Source: Pimelobacter simplex (GTDB taxonomy: Bacteria > Actinomycetota > Actinomycetes > Propionibacteriales > Nocardioidaceae). From it: DNA of 64,000 bases. Of this stretch, positions 26,905 through 36,040 are shown piece by piece (position 1 is the stretch's first letter; each line of letters begins with the position of its first letter). The notes beneath the pieces were generated by a model. The model had not been told where the DNA came from. It made no database searches and was given only the letters and a program-made list of their open reading frames with translations. Made by a program: the position numbers and the translations under genes. Location: assembly GCA_016803235.1 (NCBI GenBank), contig JADCLI010000001.1, positions 1 to 64,000 of the forward strand, in the 5' to 3' direction.

Positions 26905-26943
26905 GGACTTGCTCGTCGAGTAGCCCCGTGGCGAGGAACGAGC

Positions 26944-26979
26944 GCCCGGCACGACTTCGCAAGCTCAGTCGTGCCGGGC
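26944..26979. terminator. Bidirectional hairpin between converging operons
   Basis: Perfect 13-bp stem: GCCCGGCACGACT (26944-26956), 10-base loop, AGTCGTGCCGGGC (26967-26979). It is between the DUF3037 stop and the sulfate operon end. A second shorter repeat (GATCGCG at 26994 and CGCGATC near 27014) follows. The flanking CTCGTCGAGTAGCC...GGCGAGGAACGAGC string looks like a degenerate dispersed repeat. Confidence 0.75.
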
Positions 26980-27020
26980 TCCTCGATCACCAACGATCGC
27001 GCCCGCTGGCGCGGTCGCGA

Positions 27021-27764
27021 TCAGACGGGGACCAGCTCGACCGCGCCGACGGCGTACCGGGCGAGGATCGTGCGGGCGATCTCCGGGTGGGCACCGAGCG
27101 GCTCGGACACGGCCACGGCGCCCGCCTCGAGGGCGAGCTCGGTCGCCCGGTCGACCAGGTTGCCGGGCGCCAGGAACAGCGACGCGACGGCGATGTGGCG
27201 GCGGCCCTCGGCGCGGAAGGCGCGGACGGCCTCGCCGGTGGCCGGGGGAGCGCTGGTGGCGTACGCCGCGGTGACGGGCAGCTTGTGGTGCGCACCCCAC
27301 AGCCGGGCGAGCCGGGCGACGGCCTGGTTGGCCAGCGGGTCGGACGTGCCGGCCGCGGCGAGCACGAGCGCGTCGAGCTCGCGCACCCGGGCGTCCTTCA
27401 GGGCGTCGCGGAGCCGCTCGTCGAGGACCTCGAGGAAGCGCGCCTCGAGGCCGAGCACGGCCGTGGCGCGGATCTGCAGACCCGGGTGGCGGGTCGTCGC
27501 CTCGGCGATCGCCTCGGGCACGTCGACCCGGGCGTGGAACGCCTCCACCAGCAGCAGCGGTACGACGACGATTTCGTCGTACCCCGCCTTCACCAGCCGG
27601 TCCACCACGGTGTGGAAGCTCGGCTTGGCGAGGTCGAGGAATGCCTTCTCGATGCGCAGGTCGGGACGCAACGCCTTCGTCGCGTCGACGAGCGCGGAAA
27701 CGGTGGCGGCCGAGCGCGGGTCGCGGCTGCCGTGGGCAAGGGCGATGAGGGCCGGAGCGGTCAT
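27021..27764 (-). CDS. Sirohydrochlorin chelatase (CbiX/SirB-like)
   Basis: 247 residues. Class II chelatase with two homologous halves; the first begins LIALAHGSRDPRS with the metal-handling His and continues VVVPLLLVEAFHARVDVPEA with the second His. Inserts iron into sirohydrochlorin to form the sirohaem needed by the sulfite reductase encoded in the same operon, though cobalt chelation cannot be excluded. Ribosome binding site AAAGGGGG precedes the ATG. Last gene of the operon. Confidence 0.88.
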   Translation of the reverse strand: MTAPALIALAHGSRDPRSAATVSALVDATKALRPDLRIEKAFLDLAKPSFHTVVDRLVKAGYDEIVVVPLLLVEAFHARVDVPEAIAEATTRHPGLQIRATAVLGLEARFLEVLDERLRDALKDARVRELDALVLAAAGTSDPLANQAVARLARLWGAHHKLPVTAAYATSAPPATGEAVRAFRAEGRRHIAVASLFLAPGNLVDRATELALEAGAVAVSEPLGAHPEIARTILARYAVGAVELVPV

Positions 27765-27798
27765 CGTCGGTTCCCCCTTTCCTCCGGGATGCGGGCGG

Positions 27799-28545
27799 TC
27801 ATGAGTGGATCCCGCATTCGGTCTTGTTGGTGCCTGCCCAGCGGCCGCTGCGCGGGTCTTCGCCGGGGGCGACCCGGCGGGTGCACGGCGCGCAGCCGAT
27901 GGACGGGTAGCCGTCGTACACGAGCGGGTTGACGAGCACGCCGTTCTCGGCGATGTAGCGCTCGACCTGCTCGTCGCTCCACCGGGCGATGGGGGACACC
28001 TTGACCTTCTGCTTCTTGGCGTCCCAGCCGATCACCGGCGCGATCACCCGGTTGTGCGTCTCGGCGCGACGCAGGCCGGTCGCCCAGGCGTCGTACCCGG
28101 CTAGGGAGTCGGCCAGCGGCTTGACCTTGCGCAGGGCGCAGCACAGGTCGGGATCGCGCTTGTAGAGCTCGGGTCCGTACTCGGCGTCCTGCTCGGCCAC
28201 GGTCTGGACCGGGGTGATCGAGATCAGGTTGACGTTCATCGTGGCCGCGACGGCGTCGCGGGTGCCGATGGTCTCGACGAAGTGGTACCCGGTGTCGAGG
28301 AAGACGACGTCGACGCCGGGCACGACCTTCTCGGCGAGGTGCGCCAGGACGGCGTCGCCCATCGAGGAGGTGATGCAGAACCGCTCCCCGAAGGTCGCGG
28401 CGGCCCACTCGATGATGACCTCGGCGGGGGCGAGCTCGAGCTCGGCGCCCCAGTGGGACACCAGCTCGCGGAGCTCCTCAGGCGAGCGGCCGGCGGTGTG
28501 CGACCCGCGGAACTCGCGGGCGGCACGCGTGGTGGCGGTGGTCAT
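27799..28545 (-). CDS. cysH: APS/PAPS reductase
   Basis: 248 residues. Reduces adenylyl sulfate (or phosphoadenylyl sulfate) to sulfite. The four cysteines of the [4Fe-4S] form are present: Cys135-Cys136 (LCCALRK) and Cys218/Cys221 (CAPC), plus the catalytic Cys244 in ECGIH at the C-terminus. The cluster cysteines indicate the APS-type enzyme. AAGGAGGTG is an almost perfect ribosome binding site. Overlaps the zinc-ribbon gene by 4 bp. Confidence 0.93.
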   Translation of the reverse strand: MTTATTRAAREFRGSHTAGRSPEELRELVSHWGAELELAPAEVIIEWAAATFGERFCITSSMGDAVLAHLAEKVVPGVDVVFLDTGYHFVETIGTRDAVAATMNVNLISITPVQTVAEQDAEYGPELYKRDPDLCCALRKVKPLADSLAGYDAWATGLRRAETHNRVIAPVIGWDAKKQKVKVSPIARWSDEQVERYIAENGVLVNPLVYDGYPSIGCAPCTRRVAPGEDPRSGRWAGTNKTECGIHS

Positions 28546-28745
28546 GAAGCACCTCCTTCAGGGGTGCGGGCGGACGGGGCGGCGGGCCCCAGGAACTGGA
28601 GGCTGAAGGCCCGCAGGCAGCTGCGGCATTCCCAGCCGCCTGCTTCGCGGGGCCACAGGTCGGTGTCGCCGCAGTAGGGGCAGTGGAACGGCGACGCGGC
28701 ACGCGCGCCACCTCTGCCGCCCGGCTCGACCGGCCCGTGTGCCAT
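28542..28745 (-). CDS. Small zinc-ribbon protein of the sulfite reductase operon
   Basis: 67 residues from the ATG at 28745, overlapping the sir stop. One rubredoxin-like zinc knuckle pair: CPYC at about 23-26 and CRSC at about 40-43. Small proteins of this kind sit between sir and cysH in other actinobacteria; the role is unknown, an electron or sulfur carrier or an assembly factor being possible. Confidence 0.8.
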   Translation of the reverse strand: MAHGPVEPGGRGGARAASPFHCPYCGDTDLWPREAGGWECRSCLRAFSLQFLGPAAPSARTPEGGAS

Positions 28746-30460
28746 CAGACAGATTCCAGGGTCTTCTCGCCGCGCAGCAGCTCCTCGTCCGCGCGGTGGA
28801 CCCACTCGTCGAACGCCTCGCCGACGTTGCGGTCGGCGAGGTAGTTGGTGACGATCGTGGTGACGTAGTCGTCGAGGCCGGCACTGGTGACCTTGTGGGC
28901 GCGCAGCTTGCGGCCGAAGTTGGCGCGCAGACCGGTCGCGCCGCCGAGGTGCACCTGGAAGCCCTCGACCTGCTTGCCCTCGGAGAGCACCATCTGGCCC
29001 TTGAGCCCGATGTCGGCGACCTGGGTCCGGGCGCAGGCGTTGGGGCAGCCGTTCACGTTGATCGTGATCGGGGTGTCCAGGTCCGGGAAGCGCTTCTCGA
29101 GCTCCACGGTGAGCAGGCGCGCCCGCTCCTTGGTGTCGACCAGCGCCAGCTTGCAGAACTCGATGCCGGTGCAGGCCATCGTGTTGCGGCGCCAGTTGGA
29201 GGGACGGGCGGTCAGGCCGATCGCGTCGAGGCGGTCGAGCAGGCTGTCGGTCTTGTCGCCGTCGACGCCGATCAGCACGATCTTCTGGTACGCCGTCAGG
29301 CGGGCACCCTCGACGCCGAACTCGTCCATCAGGTCGGCGAGCTGGACCAGGGCCGTGCCGGAGATCCGGCCGGCCGACGGCGCGAGGCCGACGTAGAACC
29401 GGCCGTCCTTCTGCTCGTGCACGCCGATGTGGTCGCGGTGGCCGACGGGCGTCTCGGGCGAGGCGAGGGTCTCGAGCTTCTTGCCGAGGTACTCGTTCTC
29501 GAGGACCTCACGGAACTTCTCGACGCCCCAGTCGGCGACCAGGAACTTCAAGCGCGCCCGCGAGCGCAGCCGGCGGTAGCCGTAGTCGCGGAAGATCCCG
29601 GCGACGCCTGCCCACACGTCGGGGACCTCGTCGAGCGGGATCCACACGCCGAGCTTCTGCGCGAGCATCGGGTTGGTGGACAGGCCACCGCCGACCCAGA
29701 CGTCGAAGCCCGGGCCGTGCTCGGGGTGCACGGAGCCGACGAAGGAGACGTCGTTGGTCTCGGGCGAGACGTCCATGCTCGGGTGACCGGTGACCGCGGT
29801 CTTGAACTTCCGCGGGAAGTTCGAGAAGTCCTTGTTGCCGATGTAGCGCCGCTCGATCTCGAGCAGCGCGGGCGTGCCGTCGATGATCTCGTCCTTGGCC
29901 ACGCCGGCGACGGGCGAGCCGAGGAACGGGCGCGGCGAGTCGCCGCAGGCCTCGAGCGAGTGCAGGCCGACGGCCTCGAGCCGCTCCCAGATCTCGGGGA
30001 CGTTCTCGATCTCGATCCAGTGGTACTGGATGTTCTCGCGGTCGGTGACGTCCGCGGTGTCGCGGGCGAAGTCGACCCCGACGGAGCCCAGCGCGCGCAC
30101 CGCGTCCGATGCCAGCAGCTTGCCGTCGGAGCGGACCCGCAGCATGAAGTAGCGGTCGTCCAGGTCCTCTTCCTCGAGGGCCGCCGTCTCGTTGCCGAGG
30201 ATGCCGGGCCGGCGCTGGGTGTAGAGCCCCATCCAACGGAAGCGCCCGCGCAGGTCGGCGGGGTCGATCGAGTCGAAGCCGCGCTTGGAGTAGATGTGGA
30301 GGATCCGGTCCCGCACGTTGAGTGGGTCGTCGTCCTTCTTCGACTGCTCGTTCTTGTTGAGCGGCTCGGTGTAGCCGAGCGCCCACTGACCCTCGGCGCG
30401 CTTGGGGCGCGGGATCTCGGTGAACTTTGCTCGCTCGGGCTTGTAGCGCAGGTCAGGCAT
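28745..30460 (-). CDS. sir: Ferredoxin-dependent sulfite reductase
   Basis: 571 residues. Six-electron reduction of sulfite to sulfide. The [4Fe-4S]/sirohaem cysteines are in [11 protein letters not shown] (about 429-435) and NGCPNACAR (about 470-475). [10 protein letters not shown] and EACGDSPR contain the Tyr and Cys that form a covalent link in the mycobacterial enzyme. Nitrite reductase activity is the alternative, but the operon (cysH, chelatase) argues for sulfite. First gene of a four-gene operon on the minus strand. Confidence 0.93.
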   Translation of the reverse strand: MPDLRYKPERAKFTEIPRPKRAEGQWALGYTEPLNKNEQSKKDDDPLNVRDRILHIYSKRGFDSIDPADLRGRFRWMGLYTQRRPGILGNETAALEEEDLDDRYFMLRVRSDGKLLASDAVRALGSVGVDFARDTADVTDRENIQYHWIEIENVPEIWERLEAVGLHSLEACGDSPRPFLGSPVAGVAKDEIIDGTPALLEIERRYIGNKDFSNFPRKFKTAVTGHPSMDVSPETNDVSFVGSVHPEHGPGFDVWVGGGLSTNPMLAQKLGVWIPLDEVPDVWAGVAGIFRDYGYRRLRSRARLKFLVADWGVEKFREVLENEYLGKKLETLASPETPVGHRDHIGVHEQKDGRFYVGLAPSAGRISGTALVQLADLMDEFGVEGARLTAYQKIVLIGVDGDKTDSLLDRLDAIGLTARPSNWRRNTMACTGIEFCKLALVDTKERARLLTVELEKRFPDLDTPITINVNGCPNACARTQVADIGLKGQMVLSEGKQVEGFQVHLGGATGLRANFGRKLRAHKVTSAGLDDYVTTIVTNYLADRNVGEAFDEWVHRADEELLRGEKTLESV

Positions 30461-30628
30461 GCGGAGAGGAGGTCCTTCGCTGATGGGCGCGCCGGGAGGT
30501 CAGGCGCGCGGCTCGGGTGGATGCGGCGGCAACGTCAGCGGGGCCAACACATCATGCTGCGCGTGCGCCCGAAGTCCACGTGGCGTCGAACCACGAGGTG
30601 CGCATGGGTGGCAGCAGTGACCATGTCA

Positions 30629-30700
30629 ATGAGTCTCATCCCTCGGACGCCGGGGCCACAAATCCGAATCTCATTATCTGGAAGCCATTCTCATCATATG
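30629..30700 (-). promoter_or_regulatory. AT-rich control region of the sulfate operon with three TCTCAT boxes
   Basis: Between sir (30460) and glyA (30809). TCTCAT at 30634, 30669 and 30689 (ATGAGA on the minus strand); the first is part of the perfect palindrome ATGAGTCTCAT (30629-30639). GATAAT and TATGAT on the minus strand resemble -10 boxes. The region is clearly richer in A/T than its surroundings. Likely binding site of a sulfur regulator, identity unknown. Confidence 0.45.
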
Positions 30701-30808
30701 GACGGAATGCCCGCTGCGCCGGTCCGTTCAGGCGGGACCTGCGACGCACGTCACACCAGGTGGCGCCTGCCAGCGCGCCAGCACACCCGCGGCACTACGC
30801 TGTGCGCC

Positions 30809-32260
30809 ATGAGCGACAACTCCCTCAACGGCGCCCTCGTCAGCAGTGCCTACAACCAGGCCCTGGAGGTCATCGCCTCCGTCGAGCCGCGCATCGCGGA
30901 CGCGACGCGCCAGGAGCTCGCCGACCAGCGAGCGTCGCTCAAGCTGATCGCGAGCGAGAACTACGCATCGCCGGCCGTGCTGCTCACCATGGGCACCTGG
31001 TTCAGCGACAAGTACGCCGAGGGCACCGTCGGCCACCGCTTCTACGCCGGCTGCCAGAACGTCGACACCGTCGAGGCGCTCGCGGCCGAGCACGCCCGCG
31101 AGCTGTTCGGTGCCGAGTACGCCTACGTGCAGCCGCACTCCGGGATCGATGCCAACCTGACGGCGTACTGGGCGATCCTCGCCCACCGCGTCGAGGGCCC
31201 GTGGCTGGAGAACGCCGGCGTCAAGAACATGAACGACCTGTCCGACGCCGACTGGGAGAAGCTGCGCCACGAGCTCGGCAACCAGCGGCTGCTCGGCATG
31301 AGCCTCGACACCGGCGGCCACCTCACCCACGGCTTCCGCCCGAACATCAGCGGCAAGATGTTCCACCAGCAGCAGTACGGCACCGACCCCGAGACCGGGC
31401 TGATCGACTACGACGCCCTGCGCGCCAAGGCCAAGGAGTTCAAGCCGCTCATCCTGGTCGCCGGCTACTCGGCGTACCCGCGCCGGGTGAACTTCGCCAA
31501 GATGCGCGAGATCGCCGACGAGGTCGGCGCCACCCTCATGGTCGACATGGCCCACTTCGCCGGCCTGGTCGCCGGCAAGGTGTTCACCGGCGACGAGGAC
31601 CCGATTCCGCACGCCCACGTGGTCACCAGCACCTCGCACAAGTCGCTGCGCGGCCCGCGCGGCGGCTTCATCCTCGCGACCGAGGAGTACGCCCCGAGCG
31701 TCGACCGCGGCTGCCCGATGGTGCTCGGCGGGCCGCTCTCGCACGTGATGGCCGCCAAGGCCGTCGCCTTCGCCGAGGCCCGCACGCCCGCCTTCCAGAC
31801 CTACGCCCAGACCGTCGCCGACAACGCGAAGTCGCTGGCCGAGGGCCTGCAGACGCGAGGCACCAAGCTGGTCACCGACGGCACCGACAATCACATCGTG
31901 CTGCTCGACGTGTCCTCCTTCGGCCTCACCGGTCGCCAGGCCGAGTCGGCCCTCCTCGACGCCGGCGTCGTCACCAACCGCAACTCGGTGCCGTCCGACC
32001 CCAACGGCGCCTGGTACACCTCGGGCATCCGGATCGGCACCCCCGCGCTCACCAGCCGCGGCTTCGGCGGCGCCGAGTTCGACGCGGTCGCCGACCTGAT
32101 CGTCGAGGTCCTCAAGAACACCACGCCCGGTACGACGTCCGCCGGTGCGCCCTCGAAGGCCTCCTACGTCCTCGCGGACGGCGTGGCCGACAAGGTCAGG
32201 TCGGCGTCGGCGGAGCTGCTCGACAAGCACCCGCTGTACCCCGGCCTCGACCTGTCCTGA
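30809..32260 (+). CDS. glyA: Serine hydroxymethyltransferase, long actinobacterial form
   Basis: 483 residues, longer than the usual 410-430 because of insertions near residues 130-200. Interconverts serine and glycine with tetrahydrofolate. PLP-binding Lys278 in [15 protein letters not shown]-terminal [15 protein letters not shown]. Start at 30809: TACGCT then seven bases, with no ribosome binding site, so leaderless. Converges on the response regulator gene with four bases between stops. Confidence 0.95.
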   Translation: MSDNSLNGALVSSAYNQALEVIASVEPRIADATRQELADQRASLKLIASENYASPAVLLTMGTWFSDKYAEGTVGHRFYAGCQNVDTVEALAAEHARELFGAEYAYVQPHSGIDANLTAYWAILAHRVEGPWLENAGVKNMNDLSDADWEKLRHELGNQRLLGMSLDTGGHLTHGFRPNISGKMFHQQQYGTDPETGLIDYDALRAKAKEFKPLILVAGYSAYPRRVNFAKMREIADEVGATLMVDMAHFAGLVAGKVFTGDEDPIPHAHVVTSTSHKSLRGPRGGFILATEEYAPSVDRGCPMVLGGPLSHVMAAKAVAFAEARTPAFQTYAQTVADNAKSLAEGLQTRGTKLVTDGTDNHIVLLDVSSFGLTGRQAESALLDAGVVTNRNSVPSDPNGAWYTSGIRIGTPALTSRGFGGAEFDAVADLIVEVLKNTTPGTTSAGAPSKASYVLADGVADKVRSASAELLDKHPLYPGLDLS

Positions 32261-32264
32261 CGCC

Positions 32265-32957
32265 TCACCGCCAGGAGTAGCTCACCTCGGGCCGCCCGCC
32301 GCCCGCGCCGTACCTCAGGCCGCGGGCGGCGAGCCCCTGGTCGGCGAGGTGCTCGAGGTAGCGCCGCGCGGTGACGCGTGAGCTGCCGACGGTCGTGGCG
32401 ACCTCGCTCGCCGACAGCTCGCCGTCGGCCTCGCGCAGCGCGGTCGTGACGGCGCGCAGCGTCTCCGCGCTCATCCCCTTGGGGAGCGGCGCTGTCGCGG
32501 TCGGCCGCAGCGAGCCGAGCAGCCGGTCGACCTCGTCCTGGACCACCTCGGCCGGCGCGGCGTCGAGCTCGGCCCGGTAGGCGGCGTACTGCTCCAGCTT
32601 GGCGCGGAAGGTCGCGAAGGTGAACGGCTTGAGCAGGTAGAGCACGACGCCCTGCCCGACCGCCTGGCGCACCACCTGGGTGTCGCGGGCCGCGGTGACG
32701 GCGATGACGTCGCACTGGTGCCCGGCACCGCGCAGGCCGGCCAGCAGCCCGAGGCCGTGGGTGTCGGGCAGGTTCATGTCGAGCAGCACCAGATCGACCG
32801 GGGCACCGGCATCGCGAGCGGCGTCGAGGGCCCGGGCCGCCTCGCGCGCCGAGCGGGCGATGCCGGCGAGCGCGAAGCCCGGCACCCGGACGACGTAGGA
32901 CGCGTGCGCCTCGGCGGCCAGCTCCTCGTCCTCGACGACGAGCACCCGCACGCTCAC
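32265..32957 (-). CDS. CitB/DcuR-type response regulator
   Basis: 230 residues, GTG start at 32957 overlapping the kinase stop. Receiver domain with VVEDEELAAEA acidic pocket, phosphoacceptor Asp60 (LLDMNLPD) and LLKPF lysine; C-terminal helix-turn-helix ASEVATTVGSSRVTARRYLE. Partner of the kinase encoded upstream; predicted to control the divergent dicarboxylate carrier. Confidence 0.9.
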   Translation of the reverse strand: MSVRVLVVEDEELAAEAHASYVVRVPGFALAGIARSAREAARALDAARDAGAPVDLVLLDMNLPDTHGLGLLAGLRGAGHQCDVIAVTAARDTQVVRQAVGQGVVLYLLKPFTFATFRAKLEQYAAYRAELDAAPAEVVQDEVDRLLGSLRPTATAPLPKGMSAETLRAVTTALREADGELSASEVATTVGSSRVTARRYLEHLADQGLAARGLRYGAGGGRPEVSYSWR

Positions 32958-34543
32958 GACGCGCCGCCCGCGCGCAGCGCGACCGTGAACTCCGCACCGC
33001 CGAGCGCGGAGTGGCCGACGGTGACCTCGCCGTCGTGCTTGCGGGCGACCTGGACGACCAGCGCGAGGCCCAGGCCCCGGCCGGTGCCCGGCTCGGCCTT
33101 GGTGGTCCAACCACGGTCCAGCACGCGCTCGGCGGCGTCGGCGTCGAGACCTGGTCCGCTGTCGCCGACTCGGACCACCAGGCTCCCGGCGTCGCCCTCG
33201 AACGTGACGGCGACCCGGCGCCGGTCGGCCGGGGCGACCGCGTCGAAGGCGTTGTCGACCAGGTTGCCGACCACCGTGACCAGGTCCCGGGCAGGGATCG
33301 CCGTGCCGGCCGGGACGGCGCCGGAGATGGTCAGGTCGATGCCGCGCTCGGCGCCCTCGGCCGTCTTCCCGAGCAGCAGGGCGGCCAGCACCGGGTCGTC
33401 GACGGCGCCGACGACCCGGTCGGTCAGCAGCTGCGCGACGTGCAGCTCGGCCGTCGCGAACTCGACCGCGTCGTCCGGGCGCCCCATCTCGATGAGGGAC
33501 ACCACGGTGTGCAGCCGGTTGGCGGACTCGTGGTTCTGCGAGCGCAGCGACTCGGTGAGGCGTCGCACGACCTCGAGCTCGCCGGTCACCGAGCGCAGCT
33601 CGGTGTGGTCGCGCAGGGTGACGACCGAGCCGACGTCGCGACCGTCCCAGCGGGCAGGGGCGGCGGAGACCACGAGCATCCGCTCGCCCGCGAGGTAGAG
33701 GTCGTCGGACTCGGCGGTGTGTCCGCGGGCCGCGGCGACCAGGCCGGGCGCCAGGCCGAGCTCCTCGACCGGCCGCCCGACGACGTCGTCGGGCAGCGCG
33801 AGCAGCCGCCGGGCCTCGTCGTTGACCAGCTGGACCCGGCCCTCGCCGTCGAGGAGCAGCAGACCCTCGCGCACGGAGTGCAGGACCGCCGAGTAGTACT
33901 CGTACATCCGGGCCAGCTCCTGCTCGCCCATCCCGTGGGTGACCCGGTGCAGGCGGCGGCCGAGCAGCCAGGCGCCGGCGAGGCCGAGCAGCAGCACGAG
34001 CAGGCCGCACAGCACCACGATCGTGACATCGCGCCGCAGCCCGCGGTCGATGTCGCTGACAGTGATGCCGACCGACACCAGCGCGACGACGCGGCCGCCG
34101 TCCTCGACCGGTACGACGGAGCGCACCGACGGGCCGAGCGTCCCGGTGTACTGCTGGGTGAAGACCTCGCCCCGCGGCGCGGCGCCGAGGTCGCCGACGA
34201 ACATCCGGCCGATCTGGGCGGGGTCGGGGTGCGTGTAGCGGGTGCGGTCCAGGCCCATCACCACGACGAAGTCGGTGTCGGTGTCGCGCCGGACCTCCTC
34301 GGCCCACGGCTGCAGCTCGGCCGTCGGGTCGGCACCGCGCAGCGCCTCGCGCACGGCGGGGGAGTCGGCGACCGTCTGGGCCACGGCCACCGCGCGCTGG
34401 GTCGCGCGGCTGCGCGAGTCGCGCCGGGCGTCATACGAAGCCATCAGGATGCCGACCACGACGAGCAGCAGCACCGTGCCGACCTGCAGCACCAGCACCT
34501 GGCGTGCGACCGGGCGCTCGCGGAGCAGGCGGGGACGGGGCAC
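32954..34543 (-). CDS. CitA/DcuS-type sensor histidine kinase
   Basis: 529 residues, GTG start at 34543. Membrane segment 1 (VLVLQVGTVLLLVVVGILMA), an extracytoplasmic PAS-like sensor (about 50-180), membrane segment 2 (TIVVLCGLLVLLLGLAGAWLL), a cytoplasmic PAS domain, then SLRSQNHESANRLHTVVSLI with the phospho-His and a GHKL ATPase (LVDNAFDAV, GDSGPGL, GTGRGLGLALV). This arrangement is typical of C4-dicarboxylate/citrate sensors. Confidence 0.9.
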   Translation of the reverse strand: MPRPRLLRERPVARQVLVLQVGTVLLLVVVGILMASYDARRDSRSRATQRAVAVAQTVADSPAVREALRGADPTAELQPWAEEVRRDTDTDFVVVMGLDRTRYTHPDPAQIGRMFVGDLGAAPRGEVFTQQYTGTLGPSVRSVVPVEDGGRVVALVSVGITVSDIDRGLRRDVTIVVLCGLLVLLLGLAGAWLLGRRLHRVTHGMGEQELARMYEYYSAVLHSVREGLLLLDGEGRVQLVNDEARRLLALPDDVVGRPVEELGLAPGLVAAARGHTAESDDLYLAGERMLVVSAAPARWDGRDVGSVVTLRDHTELRSVTGELEVVRRLTESLRSQNHESANRLHTVVSLIEMGRPDDAVEFATAELHVAQLLTDRVVGAVDDPVLAALLLGKTAEGAERGIDLTISGAVPAGTAIPARDLVTVVGNLVDNAFDAVAPADRRRVAVTFEGDAGSLVVRVGDSGPGLDADAAERVLDRGWTTKAEPGTGRGLGLALVVQVARKHDGEVTVGHSALGGAEFTVALRAGGAS

Positions 34544-34589
34544 GTCGCCATTCTCGCCCAGCCGCGGGCCGCTGATGTGACCTCCGCCA

Positions 34590-34623
34590 CGAACACAACG
34601 AACACAACGGTGACGGTCGTCAC
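34590..34623. promoter_or_regulatory. Direct and inverted repeats before the dicarboxylate carrier
   Basis: CGAACACAA occurs twice head-to-tail (34590-34598, 34599-34607), followed by the inverted repeat GTGAC-GGTC-GTCAC (34610-34623). Both lie in the gap between the kinase and the carrier and may bind the response regulator. Confidence 0.45.
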
Positions 34624-34678
34624 GACCCGTCGCAGAGTGGCCGGGCAAGCCCAGCCCGGTGACCACCAGGAGGACCCC

Positions 34679-36040
34679 ATGACCAGCACGGCGCGTGGTG
34701 CGCGGACGCACTACCTCTACCTCGCGGTGATCGGCGCGGTGCTGCTCGGCATCGCGACCGGTCTGCTGTTCCCCGCCTTCGCCGTCGAGCTGAAGCCGCT
34801 CGGCGAGGGCTTCGTCAACCTGATCAAGATGATGATCCAGCCGGTCATCTTCTGCACGATCGTCCTCGGCGTCGGCTCCGTCGCCAGCGCCGCGAAGGTC
34901 GGCCGGGTCGGCGGTCTCGCGCTCGGCTACTTCCTGGTGATGTCGACCGTCGCGCTCTCGATCGGCATGCTCGTCGGCAACCTGCTGCAGCCCGGCGACG
35001 GCCTGCACCTGACCGCCGAGGCCGCCGCCACCGCGCAGGAGAAGGCGGCCGAGGGCCACGCCGACACCACCGCGTTCCTGCTGGGGATCATCCCGACCTC
35101 GATGTTCAGCTCGCTCACCAGCGGCAGCGTCCTGCAGACCTTGCTGGTCGCCCTCCTCGTGGGCTTCGCCCTGCAGCGGATGGGCGCGACGGGTGCCCCG
35201 ATCATCACCGCGGTCGGGCACCTGCAGCGGCTCGTCTTCCGGCTCCTCGCCATGATCATGTGGGTCGCGCCGGTCGGTGCCTTCGGTGCGATGGCCGCCG
35301 TCACGGGCCAGGGCGGCATCGACGCGCTGAAGAGCCTCGCGGTGCTGATGGTCGGCTTCTACGTCACCTGCGTGCTGTTCGTGGTCGTCGTCCTCGGCCT
35401 GCTGCTCAAGGTCGCCACCGGCATCAACGTCTTCGCGCTGCTGCGCTACCTGGGTCGCGAGTTCCTGCTCATCCTCGCCACCTCCTCCTCCGAGTCGGCG
35501 CTGCCGCGGGCGATCGCCAAGCTCGAGCACGCCGGCATCGACAAGACCACCGTCGGCGTCGTCGTCCCGACCGGCTACTCCTTCAACCTCGACGGCACCG
35601 CCATCTACCTCACCATGGCGTCGATCTTCATCGCCGAGGCGATGGGCACGCCGCTCGCGCTCGGCGAGCAGGTCTCGCTGCTGCTGTTCATGATGATCGC
35701 CGCCAAGGGCGCCGCCGGCGTCACCGGCTCCGGCATGGCCGTGCTGGCCGGCGGCCTGCAGTCGCACCGGCCCGAGCTCGTCGACGGCGTCGGCCTGATC
35801 GTCGGCATCGACCGGTTCATGTCCGAGGCCCGGGCGCTGACCAACTTCGCCGGGAACGCGGTCGGCACCGTCCTGGTCGGGCACTGGACCGGAAGCCTGG
35901 ACCGGGCCCGGATGGACCGGGTGCTCGCCGGCGACGAGCCGTTCGACGAGACCACGATGGTCGACGACCACGCCGCGCCGCAGTCGGCGCCGCAGTCGGC
36001 GCCGCAGGGGGCGGCCGAGCGGGAGCCTCAGCCGGTCTGA
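34679..36040 (+). CDS. dctA: Dicarboxylate:cation symporter (DctA/GltP family)
   Basis: 453 residues, ATG at 34679 after CCAGGAGG. DAACS-family carrier: FVNLIKMMIQPVIFCTIVLG, serine-rich re-entrant loop ILATSSSESALPRAIAKLE, VVPTGYSFNLDGTAIYLTMA and the GAAGVTGSGMAVLAGGL second loop. The motif set fits uptake of C4-dicarboxylates such as succinate or malate. Proline-rich tail with two PQSA repeats. Divergent from the CitAB-like two-component system. Confidence 0.92.
   Translation: MTSTARGARTHYLYLAVIGAVLLGIATGLLFPAFAVELKPLGEGFVNLIKMMIQPVIFCTIVLGVGSVASAAKVGRVGGLALGYFLVMSTVALSIGMLVGNLLQPGDGLHLTAEAAATAQEKAAEGHADTTAFLLGIIPTSMFSSLTSGSVLQTLLVALLVGFALQRMGATGAPIITAVGHLQRLVFRLLAMIMWVAPVGAFGAMAAVTGQGGIDALKSLAVLMVGFYVTCVLFVVVVLGLLLKVATGINVFALLRYLGREFLLILATSSSESALPRAIAKLEHAGIDKTTVGVVVPTGYSFNLDGTAIYLTMASIFIAEAMGTPLALGEQVSLLLFMMIAAKGAAGVTGSGMAVLAGGLQSHRPELVDGVGLIVGIDRFMSEARALTNFAGNAVGTVLVGHWTGSLDRARMDRVLAGDEPFDETTMVDDHAAPQSAPQSAPQGAAEREPQPV

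Noticed and set aside
26905..27020. Insertion-sequence ends
   Set aside because: Inverted repeats are adjacent stem arms of a terminator, with no transposase or target duplication.
28739..30808. N-terminal extension of glyA by nearly 700 codons
   Set aside because: The extension is antisense to the sulfite reductase gene; the true GlyA start at 30809 has a -10 box and the normal N-terminus.
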